Part shown: in pieces, positions 1 to 6,674 of the stretch
Numbering within the stretch: position 1 is the first letter of the stretch
Layout of the letters: every line of letters starts with the position of its first letter
Source of the DNA: an uncultured Prevotellaceae bacterium
GTDB taxonomy: Bacteria > Bacteroidota > Bacteroidia > Bacteroidales > Muribaculaceae
Reading direction: 5' to 3'
Length of the DNA: 64,000 nucleotides
NCBI GenBank assembly: GCA_900318205.1
Contig: ONJS01000017.1
Span: 1 to 64,000 of the forward strand
Program-made: the position numbers and the translations under genes
The notes under the pieces: generated by a model
Database searches by the model: none
The model's input: the letters and a program-made list of their open reading frames with translations, nothing else
What the model was told of the DNA's origin: nothing

Positions 1-246
1 ATAGGTTGCCCCGATGAATTGTGAGTGTGAAATTACCGCCTCGTTATCCTTGGCGAAATTAGGTATCACACAGTCGTTCTGAAGGCTCTCCAATGTGATG
101 GGAAAGGAGTTAGCCTCAATGAAAGGGGAGCGGGTATCTTCGGTAATGATTTCAGCGTCGATAATAGTCTCCCCGATGTTTGTTGTTTGCTCCGTCTCGA
201 CTACCATTGGGAGGTAGGATGGCGGAATGATTGTTGTTTGTTCCAT
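1..246 (-). CDS. DUF3871 family protein, N-terminal 82 residues (partial)
   Basis: This leftward reading frame starts with ATG at 246-244 and stays open to the window edge, so only the N-terminus is present. Residues from about 42 (FIEANSFPITLESLQNDC, then VIPNFAKDNEAVISHSQFI) resemble the conserved start of Bacteroidetes DUF3871 proteins as I remember them. Those proteins occur on mobile elements and have no established biochemical role. It lies downstream of the small gene at 405-548 on the same strand and is probably co-transcribed with it. The family call rests on recall of the motif, not on a search. Confidence 0.65.
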   Translation of the reverse strand, partial: MEQTTIIPPSYLPMVVETEQTTNIGETIIDAEIITEDTRSPFIEANSFPITLESLQNDCVIPNFAKDNEAVISHSQFIGATY

Positions 247-404
247 TTCTAGTTGTTAGTTAAATGGTTAATAACATCATGGTGGACCCCGGAGTTTCTC
301 CAAGATCTTCACCAGTTTTTTTGAGTTTTTAAGTAATGTGGCTACAGTTTCTGCAACCACGATAATTCCATCAATTACGGTGCTGGTCTTTGATTTCTTT
401 ACAG

Positions 405-548
405 CTACACCCGTGATGTTGATGGTTCTTTTTTCTCGTCTTCTTTCTCGTTCTTCTTGTCACGGCCCCAATTGTGGATCTTCTCTGCGATATCAACCAC
501 AGAACTCAATGCGAATAAGGCCATGACGAGTTTTGGTAAATTGTTCAT
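405..548 (-). CDS. Small protein, 47 aa, possibly frameshifted with a longer second frame
   Basis: Starts MNNLPKLVMALFALSSVVDI, one hydrophobic N-terminal helix, followed by a very charged Lys/Glu tail, and stops at 405. A second frame on the same strand is open from about 458 to the stop at 277-279. It has no ATG, and its translation looks coding: ITGVAVKKSKTSTVIDG, then a hydrophobic stretch and a lysine-rich end. A -1 shift at the six-base homopolymer (429-434, AAAAAA on the coding strand) would join the two into one 90-residue protein ending just upstream of the DUF3871 start. No function is recognised. Confidence 0.45.
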   Translation of the reverse strand: MNNLPKLVMALFALSSVVDIAEKIHNWGRDKKNEKEDEKKEPSTSRV

Positions 549-911
549 TGTCTTCTCTCTGTTTTTTGTAAATGTTAGTTTAAATTGTTAATAAAATGTT
601 GTCTAATTCTCTTACATATAAGGGTTTTCCAGGAGAACAGGTAGGGTGGAAACGGGCAAAAACAAGGCGAAAATTGAGTTTTTGGGATAGAAATGGTGAA
701 GTTTTGAGATTGATTAAAAAAACTGATGTTGGAGATACCGTAGTTAAATATTGTTAAATCAAATATAATCAGTTTATTTTCAATAGATAACAGGGCTGGT
801 TCTAGGGCTGAAAAATGGCATTTTAGGTTCATTTTTGCCGTTTTCGTTTTTTTCTTAACATTCGTTAATCGTATATATATAGTACATGTTTATCATTTAA
901 GTGTACGATTT
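549..911. other. AT-rich intergenic region
   Basis: No convincing gene. It separates a leftward pair (DUF3871 and small protein) from a rightward group. A leftward TATATTTG (760-767) matches the Bacteroidetes -7 element but has no good -33 partner at 19-21 bp. The rightward gene at 912 follows an AT run with no clear TAnnTTTG. Confidence 0.5.
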
Positions 912-1457
912 ATGGAAATCCAAATCAACAATCAGCAGCAGATGCGCCGCGTGGAGATGGCGGCAGGTATTGAACGGGAAATCATGCGTCACGCATGGAT
1001 CGAGGTGTCGCGAAAACGACCGCTGAAAGCCGAGCACCTCGAACGCTACGAGCAGGAGCTCATCTGGGGCGAGGTATCGCGGAACCTCGAGATAGAATGG
1101 ACCGCCGAGATGGTCCTGCGATGGAAAGACAAACTGAACTGGAACCTATTCTCAAGACACGCCCACGGCCAGGCATTCACGGCCGAAGGAATCGAAGCCC
1201 TCGCCCCTCTGTGGGACTGGAAAGACCTCACCGCGAACCCCAATGTGAGGATGACGATCGAACTGGTCGAGAAGCACACCACCAAGTGGGACTGGACAGC
1301 CATGGCGTGGCGATCATGGGAGGGGTATGACGCCCGCGAATTCTACGCCCACTTCATCGAGCGGATCCCAGTAGCCGCCTTCAACGGATCGAAACTGCAC
1401 TTCGCCCTAAGACAGCAGGAAGTGGAACGACTCTGGCAAGAAATGAACGAAGAATGA
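912..1457 (+). CDS. Tryptophan-rich repeat protein of unknown function
   Basis: 181 residues, no signal peptide or membrane segment. The centre holds tryptophan-anchored units spaced roughly 30 residues apart: LNWNLFSRH (about 73-81), WDWKDLTANPN (about 97-107) and WDWTAMAWRS (about 122-131), with weaker upstream copies LIWGEVSRN and EIEWTAE. This W-x-W plus polar/Ser-Asn pattern suggests a helical solenoid used for binding rather than catalysis. Base composition is higher in GC than the genes that follow, so the cluster is a mosaic. The last codons overlap the next gene by ATGA (1454-1457), so the two are probably translationally coupled. Confidence 0.7.
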   Translation: MEIQINNQQQMRRVEMAAGIEREIMRHAWIEVSRKRPLKAEHLERYEQELIWGEVSRNLEIEWTAEMVLRWKDKLNWNLFSRHAHGQAFTAEGIEALAPLWDWKDLTANPNVRMTIELVEKHTTKWDWTAMAWRSWEGYDAREFYAHFIERIPVAAFNGSKLHFALRQQEVERLWQEMNEE

Positions 1458-1924
1458 GGACACTGGAGAAACTGACGACGACCGAACGCCTGACCCTGCT
1501 GGAGCAAATCTACGCTCCGCAGGCGGGTGTCTGTCTTGAACAATCCTCATGCCGGTTGAGCGACATGGAATGGATGTTTGATTTCGATGTAGTGAATCTG
1601 GTCGAGTGCAGATACACATACGACAACGCCAATAATCTCTTTAGTGAATTGAGAAACATGTTGATGCCTATCCCTGGAATACACCCCAACTACGGGCTTC
1701 TGTGTTTCATCCACATCATCATGTCAGATGGTAATAGTGACAACGAGGCATTCAGCAGGGAGATTCTGAGGTTTATTGACGATTGCAAGTCCTTGGATAT
1801 GGTATTTGACCATTTCTTTAGCACTAGCAGTTACAAGGAAGTCATCACACTTCGGGTAGTCTTTGTCGATGATGAGAAACAAGAAAACATACGTGATTGG
1901 GTAACTAAGGATAGTAGAATATAG
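1454..1924 (+). CDS. Hypothetical protein, 156 aa
   Basis: Starts in the ATGA overlap with the Trp-rich gene. The first ~35 codons are GC-rich like the upstream gene and the rest is AT-rich, so the reading frame crosses a composition boundary near 1,560. The protein is acidic and soluble, with no motif I recognise; a region rich in Asp/Phe (LSDMEWMFDFDVVNLVECRY) sits at about 35-54. Its coupling to the gene at 912 and closeness to the nuclease-like gene at 1967 suggest one functional group, but this is inference. Confidence 0.6.
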   Translation: MRTLEKLTTTERLTLLEQIYAPQAGVCLEQSSCRLSDMEWMFDFDVVNLVECRYTYDNANNLFSELRNMLMPIPGIHPNYGLLCFIHIIMSDGNSDNEAFSREILRFIDDCKSLDMVFDHFFSTSSYKEVITLRVVFVDDEKQENIRDWVTKDSRI

Positions 1925-1966
1925 ATCCAATTCACAGAGAAACAATCAATAAAATAACGTGTAACT

Positions 1967-2644
1967 ATGAACGAAAAAGAAAAAAACGATTTAAAAGAGA
2001 TCCTGAAAGGGATTATAGATGACATTGTAGTTGATGCATTCAGTCGTATTAACTATGCCTACCAGTATCATCGCGAGGGAGTAATAAATGAGGATTCAGC
2101 ACCTAAAGCGGGAGAGACTAAAACGAGAATAGTTTTTCCCCACTTTAGCAATGGTGATACACGAATAAGTGAGCAAGAGCTTCGGTTTGCTTTTGTTGAG
2201 GCTTTTAATGCTTCGCAAGCCGTTATGGAAAATAATCTGTTTTATTCGGTTGAAACGCCGACAAGACTAAAGTATAAAGACTTCTCATCAGACCCCCACC
2301 AAGATGATAATGGTCGTAGTGGAGAGTTCGATATGGTCATCTTTAACGAAAAACAAGAGAGAGTTTGCCTGATTGAGTTCAAAGCTAACAATGCAGATGC
2401 AACAGACCACGAGAAGGATCTTTTAAAGTTGGATAAAGAAGGAGATGGCATACTCACATATTTCATTGAGGTACTTAAATCATATACAACTGGAGATGAA
2501 GAAACAAAAACCATTGGATCATTAAAGAGAAAGATCAAGCTAAACAATAAAGAAGGCAAAACACTAATAAGATGCTATGCTCTTGAAGGGAAAAGAGGAT
2601 GTAAAGATAAGAAAGGTGAAGATATAAGTCATCTTTTGGAGTGA
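1967..2644 (+). CDS. Putative PD-(D/E)XK nuclease-like protein
   Basis: 225 residues, very charged and soluble. The core is GEFDMVIF (about 122-129) followed by VCLIEFKAN (about 137-145): an Asp at the end of a beta strand, then E-x-K in the next hydrophobic strand, as in PD-(D/E)XK nucleases. The acidic and lysine-rich C-terminus has no further motif. It comes 42 nt after the gene at 1454 and is followed by another gene with the same type of nuclease core. Nuclease activity is inferred from this short motif only; the fold also occurs in non-cleaving proteins. Confidence 0.6.
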   Translation: MNEKEKNDLKEILKGIIDDIVVDAFSRINYAYQYHREGVINEDSAPKAGETKTRIVFPHFSNGDTRISEQELRFAFVEAFNASQAVMENNLFYSVETPTRLKYKDFSSDPHQDDNGRSGEFDMVIFNEKQERVCLIEFKANNADATDHEKDLLKLDKEGDGILTYFIEVLKSYTTGDEETKTIGSLKRKIKLNNKEGKTLIRCYALEGKRGCKDKKGEDISHLLE

Positions 2645-2666
2645 CAAAGTGAACTACAACCGCTTT

Positions 2667-2698
2667 ATTGGTTTGAATAAAGAAAAGTAGTATATTTG
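2667..2698 (+). promoter_or_regulatory. Bacteroidetes-type promoter for the gene at 2770
   Basis: ATTG (2667-2670), 20 bp, then TATATTTG (2691-2698), matching -33 TTG / -7 TAnnTTTG. The -7 context (GAAAAGTAGTATATTTGCAG) is nearly identical to the promoter at 4208-4237. Confidence 0.7.
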
Positions 2699-2769
2699 CA
2701 GAGTCTGTAGGTGTGTGCTTTAACGTTATTATTTACGCATAGTCAATGAACTAAAATTTGATTAATCAT

Positions 2770-3669
2770 ATGGATAAACTATTAAAACTAGATTATTTCG
2801 AAAGGCTTATTTCAGATAATCACTCTGAATCATACTTTATCGAGCAATTCTTGAAAGGTAGTGGTAATGAGTTAAAAGAAAAATTTTGGAGTTCCCGTTC
2901 ATCTTCTCGACTTTGTTTCGACTTGTATTCATGGCTATGCAATGAGCCAAAAGTCAAAAATTTCCAATTTGAAAAGCAGTTGCCAGGTGTAAAGACTGGT
3001 AAAAACAGAGTATCTGGAGTACCAAATATGGATGTTTACTTTGAATATGAAAATGATATTATTTTTATTGAAAGTAAATACACAGAAAAGGATTTATGGA
3101 AATACAAAAAGGATAAAAAGGATGATGGTTTTCATTTGAGCGAAGCATACTGGGGGACTAATAAAGACGGCTATAAATCCTGCAAATTGAATAACGGAGA
3201 GCGTTTTTATGGTAAACAGTATATAGCTGATAAGTTCTCAACGTTTTGTAACGAGATTCAGGGTTTGATTGACGATAAGATACGAGACAATGAGGAGTAT
3301 TCTAAGTATAGTTGGTTCGATCCCAAACAAGAAACATGTCATTTGTTTGGAATTATCTTTTATGTTTTGCAGAATGACATAACGGATAGAAACATTTATT
3401 TATGCAATAATGTTTGGAGATGCGAAGATTCTAAAGACAGTTTCATCATGAATGATTCTATTGTTGGCATTTTCAAGGAAAAAGCAGAGAATATGCTTAA
3501 TGACATTTTCAAGTTACAACATTGCACCTTCTCATTTGAGGTGCATACGATACAAGATATACTGTCAAATGGTTTTATGGGCTTTAACTTTTCAGAAGCT
3601 AAACTCTATGCAAGGGAAGACGTGTTAAAAGGCTATATAGAACGCACTTATACGGTAAAAAAGCGGTAA
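2770..3669 (+). CDS. Putative PD-(D/E)XK restriction endonuclease-like protein
   Basis: About 299 residues from the ATG at 2770; the frame is open a little further up (TTG at 2758) but the ATG is favoured. The motif VPNMDVYFEY (about 83-92) followed by DIIFIESKYTEKD (about 95-107) fits the D...E-x-K core of PD-(D/E)XK nucleases. The region after it (KYKKD, then HLSEAYWGTN and FYGKQYIADKF) and the long acidic C-terminus recall Bacteroidetes putative restriction endonucleases of the PGN_0703 type, a recalled likeness. AT-rich compared with the chromosome. It has its own promoter. No methyltransferase lies nearby, so a classical restriction-modification pair is not supported. Confidence 0.62.
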   Translation: MDKLLKLDYFERLISDNHSESYFIEQFLKGSGNELKEKFWSSRSSSRLCFDLYSWLCNEPKVKNFQFEKQLPGVKTGKNRVSGVPNMDVYFEYENDIIFIESKYTEKDLWKYKKDKKDDGFHLSEAYWGTNKDGYKSCKLNNGERFYGKQYIADKFSTFCNEIQGLIDDKIRDNEEYSKYSWFDPKQETCHLFGIIFYVLQNDITDRNIYLCNNVWRCEDSKDSFIMNDSIVGIFKEKAENMLNDIFKLQHCTFSFEVHTIQDILSNGFMGFNFSEAKLYAREDVLKGYIERTYTVKKR

Positions 3670-4203
3670 ATTGATAACTGAAAAATATCCTTCATGCTTT
3701 AATCGGTGTGAGGGATTTATCTTTCTAGTTCTCGCTTCACTAACTACAATCCGCTCAAGAACCTGACGATTCCTCATCATATTCGGAATCTCCTCAGAAC
3801 CTTTTCACTCTACTTTTACCCTCATTCACTTGACGACCCTCTCTCGCTTTAGGCTTCGAGGGTCTGTGAATGTCGGGATAAAAGGCTTTCGCACTTGTTA
3901 GAATAGAAGAAAGGAACAGGCACGCTAACGCTCACCCAATCCGTAAGCAGAGAGACCCACCTGCTGCCGCCTCGCCTCTCGCCCCGTCCGTCCCTGTCTC
4001 TCTTGTTTCGGATGGAGTGCACCCTTCAGGTGCACTGTTCTTTTCCTTTTCTATCTCCTTATCTATCCTCTACCTGTCCATTTTTTATTAGAAAATTTGC
4101 ATAGGTATATAAAAACAGCAAAAAAAAGGACACCTAAATGAAAAGGAACAAACAATACCATTCCTCCCGCTTGTTGAAAGTCTAGTTTTTATAGATTAGG
4201 TAG
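3670..4203. other. Long non-coding stretch, pyrimidine-rich with hairpins
   Basis: No supported reading frame. From about 3,720 to 4,080 the plus strand is strongly biased to C and T. It holds an inverted repeat GACCCTC / GAGGGTC (about 3835-3864) and a perfect 8-bp hairpin at 4016-4036. From 4,080 on it is AT-rich and leads into the promoter at 4208. It may be an untranslated RNA, a remnant, or spacer between cargo cassettes. Confidence 0.45.
4016..4036 (+). terminator. Hairpin followed by a T-rich tract
   Basis: AGTGCACC (4016-4023), loop CTTCA, GGTGCACT (4029-4036), then GTTCTTTTCCTTTT. The stem is perfect. The U-tract is interrupted, so it may be a terminator or a structural element of the non-coding stretch. 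Confidence 0.45.
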
Positions 4204-4207
4204 TTTG

Positions 4208-4237
4208 TTGAAATATAATGGAAAAGTAGTATCTTTG
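4208..4237 (+). promoter_or_regulatory. Bacteroidetes-type promoter for the WG-repeat gene
   Basis: TTG (4208-4210), 19 bp, TATCTTTG (4230-4237). The start codon follows about 16 nt downstream of the -7 element, so the leader is very short. Confidence 0.75.
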
Positions 4238-4253
4238 CAGTGTTCACTTCAAA

Positions 4254-5573
4254 ATGATTAAATCTATGGACAGATTAATAAAACTTGAACATTCTTTCGA
4301 AATCAACAGTTTTGTCTTTAAAGTTAGAAATGGGATTTGGAGTATTTATAAAGATAACGAAAAGCTAGAAGATGAGTATGAATCAATAAAAGGCATTGGC
4401 AATTGTAAGCGCTTTTTTATACTTAAATCAATAAACAAAGAGTATTCTAATTTGCTTGATTGTGACCGTTGGCGCTGTTTCATCTCCTCATATAAAATCA
4501 TTAAATTTTATCGAGAAGATCGGATACTTGTTGAGAATCAGGATTTTAAGAGAGGGTTCATTACATTGCAGAGCTGTTTGAATAGTATGGTGGAATCAGA
4601 ATCTGAAATAATCCCATGTGTATTCGATGCTATAATAGAGCGAGAAGATGGTTTGTTTGATATAAAGCGGAAGAACTCATGGGGACTAATGGATATAGAT
4701 GGTAGAATAAAAGCACCCATATCATTCTGCCATCCCATAAGAGAGGATTTTAAGACGTTCTCTGGGCTTTTAGTAGAGGAAGCCTCGGAATCTGGAGACG
4801 CTAATTTTTGTTTTGAACCCAATCATAAATATTTAGGCGTTTACAAATTCGAAAAAGGGCGGGTGTTTAATCTCGTGCCTCCTTTATATTCGCAGATATG
4901 GATCCCTAGAAGAAGAACGGGAAGACGAATAAGTAGAGGGGACTCATCTGTTCGTGAAATGAGGGATTGTGGTTTTATCTTCTGCGGAAATGGGTACGAC
5001 TTACATGGCCCACTTGACGATGAAGAGGGGTATTATTCAAGTGAAGATGGTTATATTGACTGTTATACATTTAGTGGGGAAAAACTGTCTTCACAATATC
5101 TATACTATGAAATTACAGATGACGGGAACTATGTATTCGCAGGTAGAGACGGTGGATTATACTGGGACGTAGACGAAGATGGTTTGACTCGTTTTAGTTC
5201 TTTCTCTGGAGTATATGATATGATAAACAACGAGGGCAATATCATTTTCAAAGATATTATCCGCTTTTATTACATTACCCTTGATAAAAATAATAATCAC
5301 TTTATTGCTCTTCTGAAAATAGCGATTGAAACTGAAATCATATGGGTTTTGTTGGAAGATGGAAACAAGATCATTAAAAGTGGGTTAAGGCCCTTAAGAA
5401 TTAGTCCATCTATTATGGATCAAAAGAACTCCAAACTTATATTACCATATGCGATAGAGTTCAGAAAAAAAGATTTACAAGACAATCTGATAATGGGAGG
5501 ATTAACAGAGAAAAGAGCTGATGACTGGGTGTATTGGATTTTGCATTGTGAGTATTCAGAAGATGATGATTAA
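4254..5573 (+). CDS. WG-repeat-like protein
   Basis: 439 residues, acidic, soluble. The stretch KNSWGLMDIDGRIKAPISF (about 140-158) is a classic WG repeat (WG-hydrophobic-hydrophobic-D-x-x-G-x-hydrophobic-x-P). Degenerate copies follow around YKFEKGRVFNLVPPLY, GLYWDVDEDGLTRFSSF and MINNEGNIIFKDI, consistent with a beta-rich repeat fold. WG-repeat proteins generally act as binding scaffolds; no enzyme motif is visible. The first residues (MIKSMDRLIKLE) parallel those of the nuclease-like gene at 2770 (MINHMDKLLKLD). The ATG at 4254 suits the short promoter distance, though the second ATG (4266) is also possible. AT-rich, like other cargo. Confidence 0.7.
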   Translation: MIKSMDRLIKLEHSFEINSFVFKVRNGIWSIYKDNEKLEDEYESIKGIGNCKRFFILKSINKEYSNLLDCDRWRCFISSYKIIKFYREDRILVENQDFKRGFITLQSCLNSMVESESEIIPCVFDAIIEREDGLFDIKRKNSWGLMDIDGRIKAPISFCHPIREDFKTFSGLLVEEASESGDANFCFEPNHKYLGVYKFEKGRVFNLVPPLYSQIWIPRRRTGRRISRGDSSVREMRDCGFIFCGNGYDLHGPLDDEEGYYSSEDGYIDCYTFSGEKLSSQYLYYEITDDGNYVFAGRDGGLYWDVDEDGLTRFSSFSGVYDMINNEGNIIFKDIIRFYYITLDKNNNHFIALLKIAIETEIIWVLLEDGNKIIKSGLRPLRISPSIMDQKNSKLILPYAIEFRKKDLQDNLIMGGLTEKRADDWVYWILHCEYSEDDD

Positions 5574-5639
5574 TTCATTTTTTTTATAATCTAATTAACG
5601 GTATCCAGGCAGATTAAGTATAACAAGAGGAAAAAGAAA

Positions 5640-5682
5640 ATAGACCAACCCCATCATTTATTTGATAGAGTTGGCCTTTTTC
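5640..5682. terminator. Probable bidirectional terminator between convergent genes
   Basis: A-rich tract, then GACCAAC (about 5643-5649), a loop, and GTTGGCC followed by TTTTT (about 5672-5682). The arms pair with one mismatch. It lies between the ends of the rightward WG-repeat gene and the leftward BT4734-like gene. Confidence 0.55.
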
Positions 5683-5684
5683 GT

Positions 5685-6674
5685 TTAGTTGGAATTGGAT
5701 TTTGACTTTTTATATTCGCTGTAAGGTTTATAATCGCCTCTCTTCATCCCGAACATCTCAGCGTTTTTCCCGTATGACCTATTAACTTCATACCTCAGTT
5801 TTTCCTTGTCATAACCCGTTGGAAGGAAACGTGACTCGAGATAGTTTATGGCTTTCTCAATATCAATGCCGGCTTCACATAGTCCTTTAGCTTGAATGAA
5901 GATGCTGTGAGTCCTGTTTCCATCGATATAATTGTCCTGGAACTTCTGAAATCTGATGTCGAGAATCTTAATGATCTGTTCGTCTGTCATTGGATTACGC
6001 AGACTATTAAGGCGGGCAATGAATCTAGCGGTGGGAGTTATCGTAGGCTGTGAGTATGAAGCCGATGTTTTGCTATGTTCAGACTCTTGTTTATCGTATT
6101 TCGGGTCATAATCGAGATGAAGGGGGATGGCATTGGGATTATAATAGAGATCTGGGTCAAAACTACAATAACATGCTCTCCCGACATCTTCACAGTCATC
6201 ATCCGGCTCTATCCCGAACTGATTGATGAATATCTGCTCCAACTGGCGATACAAGTTGCTGTAATGGATGAGACTGGTGTTATCTGTTTTAATGACTACC
6301 TTCAATCCATCACCGCTTGGACTTTTGAAACAACAATAGGCACAGCCCCATCCCATTACCGTCTGTTTAATCTTCTTCAGTTCCTCATCGGTCTTATGGT
6401 CAACATCGATACACATGAGACCGGTAAGAAAAGCACAGCCATTATTGCCCCTGTGATGGAATATACCCTGCCACATGATGACCGGTAATGATTTCTTAGC
6501 TTCTTTTCTCAGTTTATCATCCGTTATTGGCCGGACAACACTGATCTTTTGGGCTATCTTGCTGGTCGGATCTTTCATTCTGGAGATAATCGTTGAAATC
6601 CGGCAGCACTTCTGGTAATCGAAATTATTGACATCCCAGATATTGTTGAAATACGTAACTTCAATATCACTCAT
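5685..6674 (-). CDS. BT4734-like (VirE N-terminal domain) protein, mobile-element replication type
   Basis: 329 residues. The N-terminal two thirds match the Bacteroidetes BT4734/VirE-N family as I recognise it: GLMCIDVDHKTDEELKKI (about 86-103), with an Asp-x-Asp as in archaeo-eukaryotic primase-like folds, then YCCFKSPSGDGLKVVIKTDN (about 114-133) and a conserved cysteine cluster ending in GRACYCSFDPDLYYNPNA. The C-terminal part (IDGNRTHSIFIQAKGLCEAGI) resembles the helical region of the same proteins, here without the usual helicase half. Its start overlaps the stop of the helicase-like gene at 6671 by ATGA, so primase-like and helicase-like proteins are made from one transcript. A role in element DNA replication is inferred. 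Confidence 0.75.
   Translation of the reverse strand: MSDIEVTYFNNIWDVNNFDYQKCCRISTIISRMKDPTSKIAQKISVVRPITDDKLRKEAKKSLPVIMWQGIFHHRGNNGCAFLTGLMCIDVDHKTDEELKKIKQTVMGWGCAYCCFKSPSGDGLKVVIKTDNTSLIHYSNLYRQLEQIFINQFGIEPDDDCEDVGRACYCSFDPDLYYNPNAIPLHLDYDPKYDKQESEHSKTSASYSQPTITPTARFIARLNSLRNPMTDEQIIKILDIRFQKFQDNYIDGNRTHSIFIQAKGLCEAGIDIEKAINYLESRFLPTGYDKEKLRYEVNRSYGKNAEMFGMKRGDYKPYSEYKKSKSNSN

Noticed and set aside
575-832. Leftward 85-codon frame in the AT-rich gap
   Set aside because: Phe/Ser/Ile-rich translation without any motif; looks like random AT-rich sequence.
5685-6674. Link to Agrobacterium VirE virulence proteins
   Set aside because: The Pfam name VirE-N is historical; the protein is a Bacteroidetes BT4734-like replication-type protein.
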